Notes under the pieces: model-generated
Database searches by the model: none
What the model was told of the DNA's origin: nothing
The model's input: the letters and a program-made list of their open reading frames with translations, nothing else
In this document: positions 1-4,800 of the stretch, in pieces
Layout of the letters: each line of letters starts with the position of its first letter
How positions within the stretch are numbered: position 1 is the stretch's first letter
Made by a program: the position numbers and the translations under genes
Assembly (NCBI GenBank): GCA_002771075.1
Contig: PCXM01000002.1
Span: 886 to 7,815 of the forward strand
DNA: 6,930 bases
From: Candidatus Zambryskibacteria bacterium CG10_big_fil_rev_8_21_14_0_10_34_34
GTDB taxonomy: Bacteria > Patescibacteriota > Minisyncoccia > Phycocordibacterales > WO2-35-19
Direction: 5' to 3'

Positions 1-1
1 G

Positions 2-199
2 GTAGTAGTTCCTTGTAACCTTGAATACGGCGATAACCACACAGACAACAACATTAACCCACGAAAGGTAATTTTCAAGAATGCGTCAGTAGCTCATATC
101 ACTGTGACAGTAGTTGACCCCAAAACAGGGGTTAGCGCCGAAGCAATGATAAGAAAAGATGCCTTGCCTACTTTCATGACCGACCACACAGTAGAATAA
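2..199 (+). CDS. C-terminal fragment of an unrecognised protein (runs off the left edge)
   Basis: A frame is open from base 2 to a TAA at 197-199 and gives 65 residues with no stop; its start lies outside the window. The residues (beginning VVVPCNLEYGDNHTDNN, later KVIFKNASVAHITVTVVDP, ending MTDHTVE) alternate hydrophobic and polar positions in a beta-strand-like way, with a final conserved-looking segment. I do not recognise the family. A plausible intrinsic terminator follows 25 bases after the stop, which supports this being a real gene end. It runs head-on against the minus-strand cassette array, so it probably marks the chromosomal flank beyond the last cassette. The reverse-strand frame over 86-304 is treated as a shadow of this gene. 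Confidence 0.55.
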   Translation, partial: VVVPCNLEYGDNHTDNNINPRKVIFKNASVAHITVTVVDPKTGVSAEAMIRKDALPTFMTDHTVE

Positions 200-223
200 T
201 TTGCCGGTTCGCCACCATTTTGC

Positions 224-257
224 GACTCTCCCAAAACATCGGGCGGGTCCTTTTTTT
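224..257 (+). terminator. Intrinsic terminator of the left-edge gene
   Basis: GACTCTCCC (224-232) pairs with GGGCGGGTC (241-249) with one mismatch and one G-T pair, around an 8-base loop, and is followed by C and seven T's (251-257). It lies 25 bases after the stop at 199. The T-run is on the plus strand, so it serves the left-edge gene. Confidence 0.7.
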
Positions 258-316
258 CGCCAAAAACTAAAAAGAGCTTTCCTTATATAAATTTTTAAGG
301 CCAAAATTCAAATTTC

Positions 317-403
317 ACTTAACGTTTCTCAATATCCAACGTTTCAATGAAACGAAGTGAATTGAAATGTGACTTTAGCCCTTGCGGATATCGAGTGTTA
401 GAC
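317..403 (-). repeat. attC site A (last site of the cassette array)
   Basis: Read on the minus strand, R'' is GTCTAAC (397-403) and R' is GTTAAGT (317-323); both fit the RYYYAAC/GTTRRRY consensus. The stem pairs 386-395 with 328-337 at 9 of 10 positions, leaving one base next to R'' and four next to R'. The central region (338-385) contains a small internal hairpin, CGTTTC/GAAACG. The total is 87 nt, within the known attC range. The 3' end of the TraB-like gene lies inside the site. It is the final site recognised before the terminator and gene at the left edge. Confidence 0.7.
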
Positions 404-944
404 GATGTTTGCCGTGTGAATTTCGAAAAGGAAAAATTGCGTCCTTGATATTTCGCTCAAAGAAATTGAGGTGCGCCGTTCCAGTAATAACTACAATAGT
501 ACCACTTTCGATAATATTCGCTTCAATGTTTTTAAGCATATCATTCTCGCGCACACTCTCCTTATCCTGGTCAATAAGCTCGTCCAGACCATCAACATCT
601 AGCAATTTTTCATTTTCGATTTTATTAAAGTCCTTCCATGATAATTTTTTTATCAATTTTTTTTGTTTCTCAATCATAGCTTGATTATCCTTAGGCATAA
701 CGCCCCCTCGAAAAACATCTATTTTAGAATCGAAACCAGCAACTTTAACATTATTGCTTTTAGCCCACTCAAACGCAAATATCATTTCGGGAGGGTATGA
801 ACTTAAATTGTTTTTAACGATATTATCGTTGGCTATTTCAACTAAAAGTTGGTCTGGCTCAAAACTTTCAATAACTTCTTTAAGTTCATTGTTCGGCGTT
901 ATGCCAGCGTGTAAAGTTCCTATAACTATGATTTTTCTTAGCAT
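375..944 (-). CDS. TraB/PrgY (GumN-like) family protein, integron cassette gene
   Basis: The 189-residue product begins at ATG 944 (MLRKIIVIGTLHAG). A TTG further upstream at 977 would add an unlikely low-complexity extension, so I chose the ATG. Motifs recall the TraB/PrgY/GumN group: GTLHAG at residues 9-14, a VEIA at 35-38, a RENDM-like stretch near 132-136 (family ERD-type motif) and ITGTAHLNFF at 153-162. Family members include pheromone-shutdown and putative metal-dependent hydrolase proteins; the substrate here is unknown. No signal peptide or membrane helix is visible, so it is probably cytosolic. No Shine-Dalgarno sequence precedes the start. It is the only gene of a 665-bp cassette (323-987), and its last nine residues are encoded inside attC A. 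The family call is by motif only and is moderately sure. Confidence 0.7.
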   Translation of the reverse strand: MLRKIIVIGTLHAGITPNNELKEVIESFEPDQLLVEIANDNIVKNNLSSYPPEMIFAFEWAKSNNVKVAGFDSKIDVFRGGVMPKDNQAMIEKQKKLIKKLSWKDFNKIENEKLLDVDGLDELIDQDKESVRENDMLKNIEANIIESGTIVVITGTAHLNFFERNIKDAIFPFRNSHGKHRLTLDIRKG

Positions 945-981
945 AAAAAATTGATAAAAAAATAATTCACACGGCAATTTC

Positions 982-1124
982 GTCTAACGTTCGCGTGTAT
1001 GAGAAGTTTCGCACACATCCTTACTTTTATCAATCAAAGTGTGCGAAATTTGGGTAAAAGAAAAAAGTGCAACCTTTAAAAATTATTAACGCTCTTTTCT
1101 TAAACCTCATACACGCTGTTATGT
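982..1124 (-). repeat. attC site B
   Basis: On the minus strand R'' is ACATAAC (1118-1124) and R' is GTTAGAC (982-988). An 11-bp perfect stem joins 993-1003 to 1106-1116, with one unpaired base beside R'' and four (GAAC) beside R'. Inside it, TTTCGCACAC (1007-1016) pairs perfectly with GTGTGCGAAA (1039-1048), giving a long, two-tier hairpin. The total of 143 nt is at the long end for attC sites, comparable to VCR-type sites. R' matches the R'' of site A exactly, as expected for the two ends of one cassette. Confidence 0.75.
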
Positions 1125-1158
1125 GATGTAGCCAGAAATTTCTAGCTATTTCATATAA
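988..1158 (-). mobile_element. ORF-less integron cassette (171 bp)
   Basis: Between the recombination points of sites C and B there is almost nothing except site B itself. Only 28 bases (1125-1152) separate the two attC sites, far too little for a gene. That spacer holds an 18-bp near-perfect palindrome, AGCCAGAAATTTCTAGCT (1130-1147). The end 7-mers of this unit, GTTATAT and ACATAAC, agree at 6 of 7 positions when paired. It may be a remnant after gene loss, or a cassette carrying a regulatory element or promoter. Confidence 0.55.
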
Positions 1159-1253
1159 CGTATCGGCATATCTGATGTTTGCCGTAGCGTAGCGGAGGCA
1201 AATATGGGTGGAGGCTTTTGTAGAAAGCCGTAACCAGATATGCCGTGTTATGT
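1153..1253 (-). repeat. attC site C
   Basis: On the minus strand R'' is ACATAAC (1247-1253) and R' is GTTATAT (1153-1159). An 11-bp perfect stem joins 1164-1174 to 1235-1245, with the same one-base/four-base asymmetry as its neighbours. The central part has two further hairpins: TTTGCC/GGCAAA (1178-1183 with 1197-1202, loop containing GCGTAGCG) and GGCTTT/AAAGCC (1213-1218 with 1224-1229). The 13 bases flanking R'' (1247-1259) are identical to those at 1118-1130 in site B. Confidence 0.75.
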
Positions 1254-1261
1254 GATGTAAT

Positions 1262-1744
1262 TTAATAATTTTTTGGTAAAAGCGAGAGAATTTCTCTTGC
1301 TGTTTCTTCCGGTGTTTGGTTAGTGTTATCAATAATTTTGCCAAAAGTAGGGTTTGAGATTCCAATATCATAATGATGCTGGATACGACCACGTTCCCAT
1401 TTTGTCAATTTTCTATCGTTAGTATCATTTTGAGCTTTCTTGATATCTGGCGATAAAGTAAAAAAATACAGCTCATTATCACGAAGCTCCTTTTTTAGAT
1501 ACTCATAATTCTTTTGAGATAGCGGATAGGGAACCACAACATTGTATCCATGTTTGGCAAAATTATTGATAACCAACACAGCATTTTCTAAGTTAATTGG
1601 AACTGCTTTGTCAATTTCTAGCCAATTAATATATTCGCGCAATCTATCAATTTCAACATTTGCTGTGTTGGCGATTTTACTTGCAAGTATTTTGGCTATT
1701 GTCGATTTTCCCGCATTTATCGAGCCATTGATAAAAATAATCAT
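1262..1744 (-). CDS. P-loop (AAA-type) nucleotide-binding kinase-like protein, integron cassette gene
   Basis: The product has 160 residues. It opens with a beta strand and a clear Walker A motif, GSINAGKST (residues 7-15), followed by EIDRLR near 32-37. These are typical of small P-loop kinases and phosphotransferases (chloramphenicol phosphotransferase-like, shikimate or gluconate kinase-like). A segment rich in R, K and W-E (NDRKLTKWERGRIQHHYD, about 109-126) looks like the mobile lid, and FGKIIDNTNQTPEETAREIL (134-153) is the usual C-terminal strand and helix. The substrate cannot be told; antibiotic, sugar or nucleotide phosphorylation are all possible. The start is ATG 1744, 31 nt from the cassette edge, with no good Shine-Dalgarno sequence. 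The stop lies 8 nt from the R'' of attC C. It is the sole gene of a 617-bp cassette (1159-1775). Confidence 0.8.
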   Translation of the reverse strand: MIIFINGSINAGKSTIAKILASKIANTANVEIDRLREYINWLEIDKAVPINLENAVLVINNFAKHGYNVVVPYPLSQKNYEYLKKELRDNELYFFTLSPDIKKAQNDTNDRKLTKWERGRIQHHYDIGISNPTFGKIIDNTNQTPEETAREILSLLPKNY

Positions 1745-1769
1745 CTTTAAAAAATTATTAAATTATTTC

Positions 1770-1841
1770 CGATAACATCAGGGATAAAAGAAGTTTTTCT
1801 GAAGCGTAGCTAAGAAAAACTTCTTTTATCCCTTGTTATGT
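1770..1841 (-). repeat. attC site D
   Basis: On the minus strand R'' is ACATAAC (1835-1841) and R' is GTTATCG (1770-1776), a weaker fit in its last bases. The stem is one perfect 21-bp helix, 1780-1800 with 1813-1833, closing a 12-base loop GAAGCGTAGCTA (1801-1812). At 72 nt it is the shortest of the five sites. The R'' is identical to those of sites B and C. Confidence 0.7.
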
Positions 1842-1899
1842 GTCCTGAGCGGAATGAAATGGAGCTCAAGCGCAGCATGGTCAGAGCGAAGCGGAGAAG

Positions 1900-2211
1900 T
1901 CAGATTTAACGATTTCTAATTTTAGCGATTGCTATAAGGATTAAAAAAAATATTATTGACCATATAATGAAATTTCCAAGATATGCGTAATTATTTAAAA
2001 TTCCAGCATCACCAAACATTTGATATGTTTTTAAAGGAAAACCTTTGGAATAGTATGATCCAATTTCCGTGTTATAAAATCTAAATGGTATTAAGCTGAC
2101 AATTATGGTTATTAATAATCCTGATACTGTGGAAATGATAATTTTTTTCTTCATATAATTATTCTTAGTATGAAATTATTTAAATTTATCGTTTGAAATC
2201 GTTAAATCTGA
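1900..2211. repeat. 17-bp perfect inverted repeat framing the two-helix membrane gene
   Basis: TCAGATTTAACGATTTC (1900-1916) is the exact reverse complement of the sequence at 2195-2211. The arms enclose the whole 82-codon gene, and its stop codon lies in the left arm. Each arm contains an integron-core-like 7-mer, ATTTAAC (1904-1910) and GTTAAAT (2201-2207). The mRNA or a single-stranded cassette could fold with the gene in the loop. Confidence 0.75.
1906..2154 (-). CDS. Small two-helix membrane protein, integron cassette gene
   Basis: This 82-residue protein is of unknown family. It starts MKKK and has one hydrophobic segment at residues 4-24 (IIISTVSGLLITIIVSLIPF), a polar loop of about 30 residues with several Tyr and Gly (NTEIGSYYSKGFPLKTYQMF), then a second hydrophobic segment at 57-78 ending AKIRNR. 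The layout suggests two membrane helices with both short basic ends in the cytoplasm. The start is ATG 2154, with no Shine-Dalgarno sequence. It lies alone in a 446-bp cassette (1776-2221) between sites E and D, whose end 7-mers (GTTATGT, ACATAAC) match perfectly. Its stop sits in one arm of a 17-bp inverted repeat. I do not recognise a function. Confidence 0.65.
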   Translation of the reverse strand: MKKKIIISTVSGLLITIIVSLIPFRFYNTEIGSYYSKGFPLKTYQMFGDAGILNNYAYLGNFIIWSIIFFLILIAIAKIRNR

Positions 2212-2215
2212 TTAC

Positions 2216-2324
2216 ACATAACGTTCACCGATAAGCGAAGTTTTATTGATCCGCCAACTGGCGGAGAAATAAAATTTGCGAAAAACTCGAGCTGAGAGTT
2301 TTTCCGCTTATCGCGTTGTTAGGC
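2216..2324 (-). repeat. attC site E
   Basis: On the minus strand R'' is GCCTAAC (2318-2324) and R' is GTTATGT (2216-2222). A 9-bp stem (2229-2237 with 2305-2313) continues outward through one bulged base at 2314 and two more pairs. The bulge is on the R'' side, as expected of the extrahelical base in the L'' box. The central part forms two hairpins: TTTTATT plus TCCGCC paired across an AACT loop (2241-2274), and AAAAACTC/GAGTTTTT (2281-2303). This site gives the clearest orientation signal and agrees with the minus-strand genes. Confidence 0.78.
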
Positions 2325-2447
2325 GAGGGTCCTTTTACTCTACCTTAATGTAATTATATCAGATAAAAGGGCAAAAGAAAGCGTAGCGTCCCCTTGAGTT
2401 GAGAATTTGCCGTCTAAATATCTAAATAATAGAAGGACAAGAAAAAT

Positions 2448-2900
2448 TTATTCGATTTTTTTAGATTCTATTTTTCCTATAATCAAACCAATTATAGTTA
2501 CAATTATTATTGTAGTAAGATAACTCCTCCAATAACCATGCGCAATTAATGCAGAAATATAGCTTGATGAAATATCAACCCAATAACTATGTACCGTAAG
2601 TGCCTCTATCAACTTTTCAGACCCCATTTCACCAAGATCTGCTACTATTGCAAAATAAACAATTGGGACAAAAGATATTCCAAAAAGAAGACTATAGCCA
2701 AAGCTAATTTTTCTTAAACTCGTAATTTTTCCTAAACTAAAATAAATCATAGCCCCAGAAATAGGGGTCATAATTAATATAAGTGGAATTAACCAAGGGA
2801 ACCAAGCAATTAAAGGGGATAAAAAGAAAATTAATATTATTGCAATAGCTAATCCAATTAATCCTCCTTTTAACCAATAAGGTAAATTTTTCCAACTCAT
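2448..2900 (-). CDS. Four-helix integral membrane protein, first recognised cassette gene
   Basis: I place the start at ATG 2900 (MSWKNLPYWLKGGLIG), giving 150 residues. The frame could begin at ATG 2960 and add a 20-residue polar tail, which looks less likely. Four hydrophobic segments are visible, at about residues 11-32, 33-54, 66-88 and 126-144 in this numbering, with a long loop carrying EMGSEKLIEALTVHSYWVD between the third and fourth. The final helix ends in a basic/acidic tail, KIESKKIE. No catalytic motif is recognisable. No Shine-Dalgarno sequence is present; the upstream bases are A/T-rich. Its downstream boundary is attC E, 123 bp after the stop. Its upstream boundary is unclear, and the region next to it holds a hairpin and a broken pyrophosphatase gene. 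Function unknown. Confidence 0.7.
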   Translation of the reverse strand: MSWKNLPYWLKGGLIGLAIAIILIFFLSPLIAWFPWLIPLILIMTPISGAMIYFSLGKITSLRKISFGYSLLFGISFVPIVYFAIVADLGEMGSEKLIEALTVHSYWVDISSSYISALIAHGYWRSYLTTIIIVTIIGLIIGKIESKKIE

Positions 2901-2996
2901 AAATTTATAATTGTCATTAATGTTTATAAAGTTTTTCTTGCCCTTTCGACTAAAAGGCAAATTTTAAATTTCGCACAACTGGTTTTTATACAAACT

Positions 2997-3027
2997 ATAC
3001 ACCTATATTGTAACAATATAGGTGTAT
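2997..3027. repeat. Perfect 14-bp hairpin at the array junction, possible degenerate attC
   Basis: ATACACCTATATTG (2997-3010) pairs perfectly with CAATATAGGTGTAT (3014-3027) across a TAA loop. GTTATGC (3028-3034), a good R''-type 7-mer, follows immediately; possible partners on the other side are TACAAAC (2989-2995) or GCACAAC (2973-2979). At under 65 nt, and without the one/four spacing of sites A-E, it is only a weak attC candidate. There is no T-run, so it is not a standard terminator. Confidence 0.55.
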
Positions 3028-3239
3028 GTTATGCAAACTTTTGTTATTCTTTGATTATGGAAAAAATATGAGTCTAAATCTTCACCGTCTGGCGCTTTTA
3101 TTCCTTCGATAAAGCCATAATTGGCTTCGTACACAAAATCGTGTTTTGGGTGTTTAGAGCCGAGAGGGCGATCCATTGTGACCTCAACTTCTTTTCCGAG
3201 AAGTTGCTTTGCAGTTTGTAATGATTGAGAAATTTCCAT
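3003..3239 (-). pseudogene. Truncated inorganic pyrophosphatase-like gene
   Basis: The first ~60 residues match the small family I pyrophosphatase type: GKEVEVTMDRPLGSKHPKHD, then YGFIEG, then DGEDLDSYFF with the paired acidic residues of the DGxxLD metal site. Members of this short clade are about 110-120 residues long. Here homology stops after residue ~60, and 18 unrelated residues (from HNQRITKV) run into the hairpin at 2997-3027, ending at TAG 3003-3005. The downstream metal- and phosphate-binding residues are therefore missing and the product is unlikely to be active. ATG 3239 lies two bases after the peptidase stop, implying translational coupling in the original operon. The break coincides with the edge of the cassette array. 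Confidence 0.7.
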
Positions 3240-3241
3240 AA

Positions 3242-4279
3242 TTATTCAAGCCAAGACTCTACAAGTCTAAACTTTTTATTTTGAAAATCTAATTCTGCTT
3301 TTACACCTAACGGCAAAATAAATTGTGGGTCGGTGTGACCAAAATCCATATTGGTAACAATCGGCAAATCAGGTTTTTCAAACTCTTCGGCGATTATGCT
3401 TTTAATAGCGTTATCAAGAGCATCTTTTTCCTCTGGTGAATAATCTCGTGCCCTCCCGAAAATAACTGCCGAGATTTTTTCAAAAACATCTTGTGTACCA
3501 TAATTTCTCAACATCCATTTTACATGGTCAATCGGTGGCTTTTCCTCGGAAGTTTCAAAGAAAAGAATTTTTCCACTCCAAAATTCTTTAATCGGCCAAA
3601 AGTCAGTGCCTTTCAAAAACTCAAGCACTTCAATACAACCTCCAAAAAGTTCACCCTCGACTTTTCCGCTACCCTGAAGAAATCTCCAGCCAGTATCTGT
3701 TTTTAATTCTTTAATCTTTCCGACATTTTCTGGTTTTGACCAATCAAGATAACCCTCACAATACTGCCCATAAGATTGATATTCATAACTTTGTTTCGGC
3801 TCAAAAAGCATTTCATATACATGTGACTTGAAACTTTTGGGTAAATTTTCTATCTGCGAAAGTCCAGCCATAATAGCGGGGCCGTAAAAAGTTACGAATC
3901 CTTGCAAATTACCAAAAACGAGAAGTGTGGTTATGTCGGAATAACCCATAATTATTTTTGGATTTTCCGCAATAATTTTTTTATCTAAAAAAGGAAGAAG
4001 TCTAACAGAATCATCGCCACCGATTGACGCAAATATTGCTTTGACTTCTTTGTCAGCAAAAGCATCGTTGATGTCTTTTGCGCGAGCGCGATGATCTCGA
4101 CTGAGAAAACTAGCATCAGCCCTTGCTGTTGGGTATTCTTTTACTTTCAAACCCCATTCATTCAAAATTTTTAGTCCGTTTTCATAAACATGCGGGAATA
4201 TGCTTGGTCCGCCCCAAGAAGGAGACACAATCGCTACAGTATCGCCTTGATTTAGTTTTTGTGGTTTTTTATAAGTTAT
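3242..4279 (-). CDS. S66-family peptidase (LD-carboxypeptidase / MccF-like)
   Basis: Counting from GTG 4228, the product has 328 residues. The Ser-Glu-His triad is visible: Ser97 in IIMGYSDIT, Glu225 in ILFFETSEE and His298 in FGHTDPQFILPLG. The SPSWGGPS opening, the WGL segment and overall length resemble MccF-like members, which cleave acylated nucleotide antibiotics such as microcin C; murein tetrapeptide LD-carboxypeptidases are the alternative. It is cytosolic, with no signal peptide. The open frame continues upstream of 4228 with YKKPQKLNQGDTVAIV, the conserved first strand of the family, so GTG 4228 would cut into the fold. The only plausible initiator there is ATA 4279-4277, five bases after the HTH gene's stop. 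Either ATA is used, or the start has mutated and expression is reduced. It is followed directly by the pyrophosphatase fragment. Confidence 0.85.
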   Translation of the reverse strand: MTYKKPQKLNQGDTVAIVSPSWGGPSIFPHVYENGLKILNEWGLKVKEYPTARADASFLSRDHRARAKDINDAFADKEVKAIFASIGGDDSVRLLPFLDKKIIAENPKIIMGYSDITTLLVFGNLQGFVTFYGPAIMAGLSQIENLPKSFKSHVYEMLFEPKQSYEYQSYGQYCEGYLDWSKPENVGKIKELKTDTGWRFLQGSGKVEGELFGGCIEVLEFLKGTDFWPIKEFWSGKILFFETSEEKPPIDHVKWMLRNYGTQDVFEKISAVIFGRARDYSPEEKDALDNAIKSIIAEEFEKPDLPIVTNMDFGHTDPQFILPLGVKAELDFQNKKFRLVESWLE

Positions 4280-4283
4280 AGAT

Positions 4284-4487
4284 TTATTTTAACATTTTAT
4301 CCACTGAAACTCCAAGCGCCTGTGCTAATCGTTCTAACTGCGAAATTGTGATATTTTTCTTTCCATTTTCAATTGCACTCATATAACCTCTATCCATATC
4401 AAGAGCTCGGCAAATGTCGCCCTGCGACATTCCCTTACGAGTTCGTATTTTCTTGATGTTTTCTCCTAGTTTCTGGCTTATCAACAT
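4284..4487 (-). CDS. XRE-family HTH transcriptional regulator
   Basis: This 67-residue protein is almost entirely one Cro/C1-type helix-turn-helix domain (HTH_3). IKKIRTRKGMSQGDICRALD (about residues 11-30) gives helices 1-2, RGYMSAIENGKKNIT (33-47) the recognition helix and its following turn, and LERLAQALGVSVDKML (51-66) the closing helices. It has no added sensor or oligomerisation domain, as in stand-alone antitoxin-like or restriction-control-type regulators. The start is ATG 4487 without a Shine-Dalgarno sequence. It is the first gene of a minus-strand cluster with the S66 peptidase (the next frame begins within about five bases of its stop) and may repress its own promoter, though no operator can be assigned. 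Confidence 0.88.
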   Translation of the reverse strand: MLISQKLGENIKKIRTRKGMSQGDICRALDMDRGYMSAIENGKKNITISQLERLAQALGVSVDKMLK

Positions 4488-4506
4488 AATTATAGAATAC
4501 GAGATA

Positions 4507-4536
4507 TTGTACTTTCAAACAATCTTGTATTATAAT
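4507..4536. promoter_or_regulatory. Putative promoter region upstream of the HTH gene
   Basis: On the plus strand TTGTAC (4507-4512) and TATAAT (4531-4536) are 18 bases apart. The overlapping ATTATA (4529-4534) gives a minus-strand TATAAT that would start the HTH gene's mRNA about 35 nt before its ATG, but with a poor -35. A second minus-strand pair, TTGAAA (4513-4518) and TATAAT (4489-4494), is well formed but too close to the ATG. The active direction is uncertain. Confidence 0.35.
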
Positions 4537-4540
4537 TCAA

Positions 4541-4738
4541 GTGTGGAAGCGACGAAGCAAAACCAAAAATTTCCTTTCATTTTTTAAGCGACTTTTCTTA
4601 CAGAAACTGTACACCTTTTGGCTCTTTTGTTTCGCTTCGCTCACAAAAAAGCTCAAAAGGTCTTGCGAAGCGGAAAGATATTCACCTCACCACGCAATCG
4701 GAGCGTATGAAGTGGGTTCGCGCAAAAGTTAATACACA
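4541..4738. other. Spacer with imperfect hairpin; no convincing gene
   Basis: Together with the promoter bases before it and the terminator after it, this fills the ~300 bases between the HTH gene and the tRNA. The main structure is an imperfect inverted repeat, ACCTTTTGGCTCTTTTGT (4611-4628) with ACAAAAAAGCTCAAAAGGT (4643-4661), whose loop contains CGCTTCGCTC. A GTG-initiated plus-strand frame of 63 codons covers 4541-4732, but its basic, Phe-rich content follows from the hairpin and it has no recognisable domain. I treat it as non-coding. Confidence 0.4.
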
Positions 4739-4800
4739 CCGCCAAAATAATAAACGGCTCAACCCTCCAAGTCAGGTTGAGCCGTTTATTATTTTGGCGG
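4739..4800. terminator. Bidirectional terminator with a perfect 26-bp stem, overlapping the tRNA 3' end
   Basis: The arms 4739-4764 and 4775-4800 are perfect reverse complements around a 10-base loop (4765-4774). The core GGCTCAACC/GGTTGAGCC is flanked by AAAATAATAAAC on one side and GTTTATTATTTT on the other, the A-tract/hairpin/T-tract layout of a terminator that works in both directions. The outermost five bases of each arm copy the end of the tRNA (CCGCC/GGCGG), so on the minus strand the stem includes the encoded CCA tail. Confidence 0.85.

Noticed and set aside
382..954. Plus-strand frames opposite the TraB-like gene
   Set aside because: Ser/Phe/Leu-rich mirror translations of the minus-strand gene.
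1030..1392. Minus-strand frame of 120 codons
   Set aside because: It overlaps the kinase gene in another frame and crosses attC B and C; the product is low-quality, with no domain.
317..2324. CRISPR array or transposon ends as an explanation of the repeated hairpins
   Set aside because: Stems differ in sequence from site to site, spacing is irregular and gene-sized, and there is no transposase; only the outer 7-mers are shared, which fits attC.
3304..3310. ACCTAAC as the missing upstream core site for the four-helix cassette
   Set aside because: It lies within the conserved LPLGV coding segment of the S66 gene and has no paired stem.
4541..4732. Plus-strand 63-codon frame before the tRNA
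   Set aside because: GTG start, basic Phe-rich content explained by the hairpin in it, and no recognisable motif; kept only as a spacer note.
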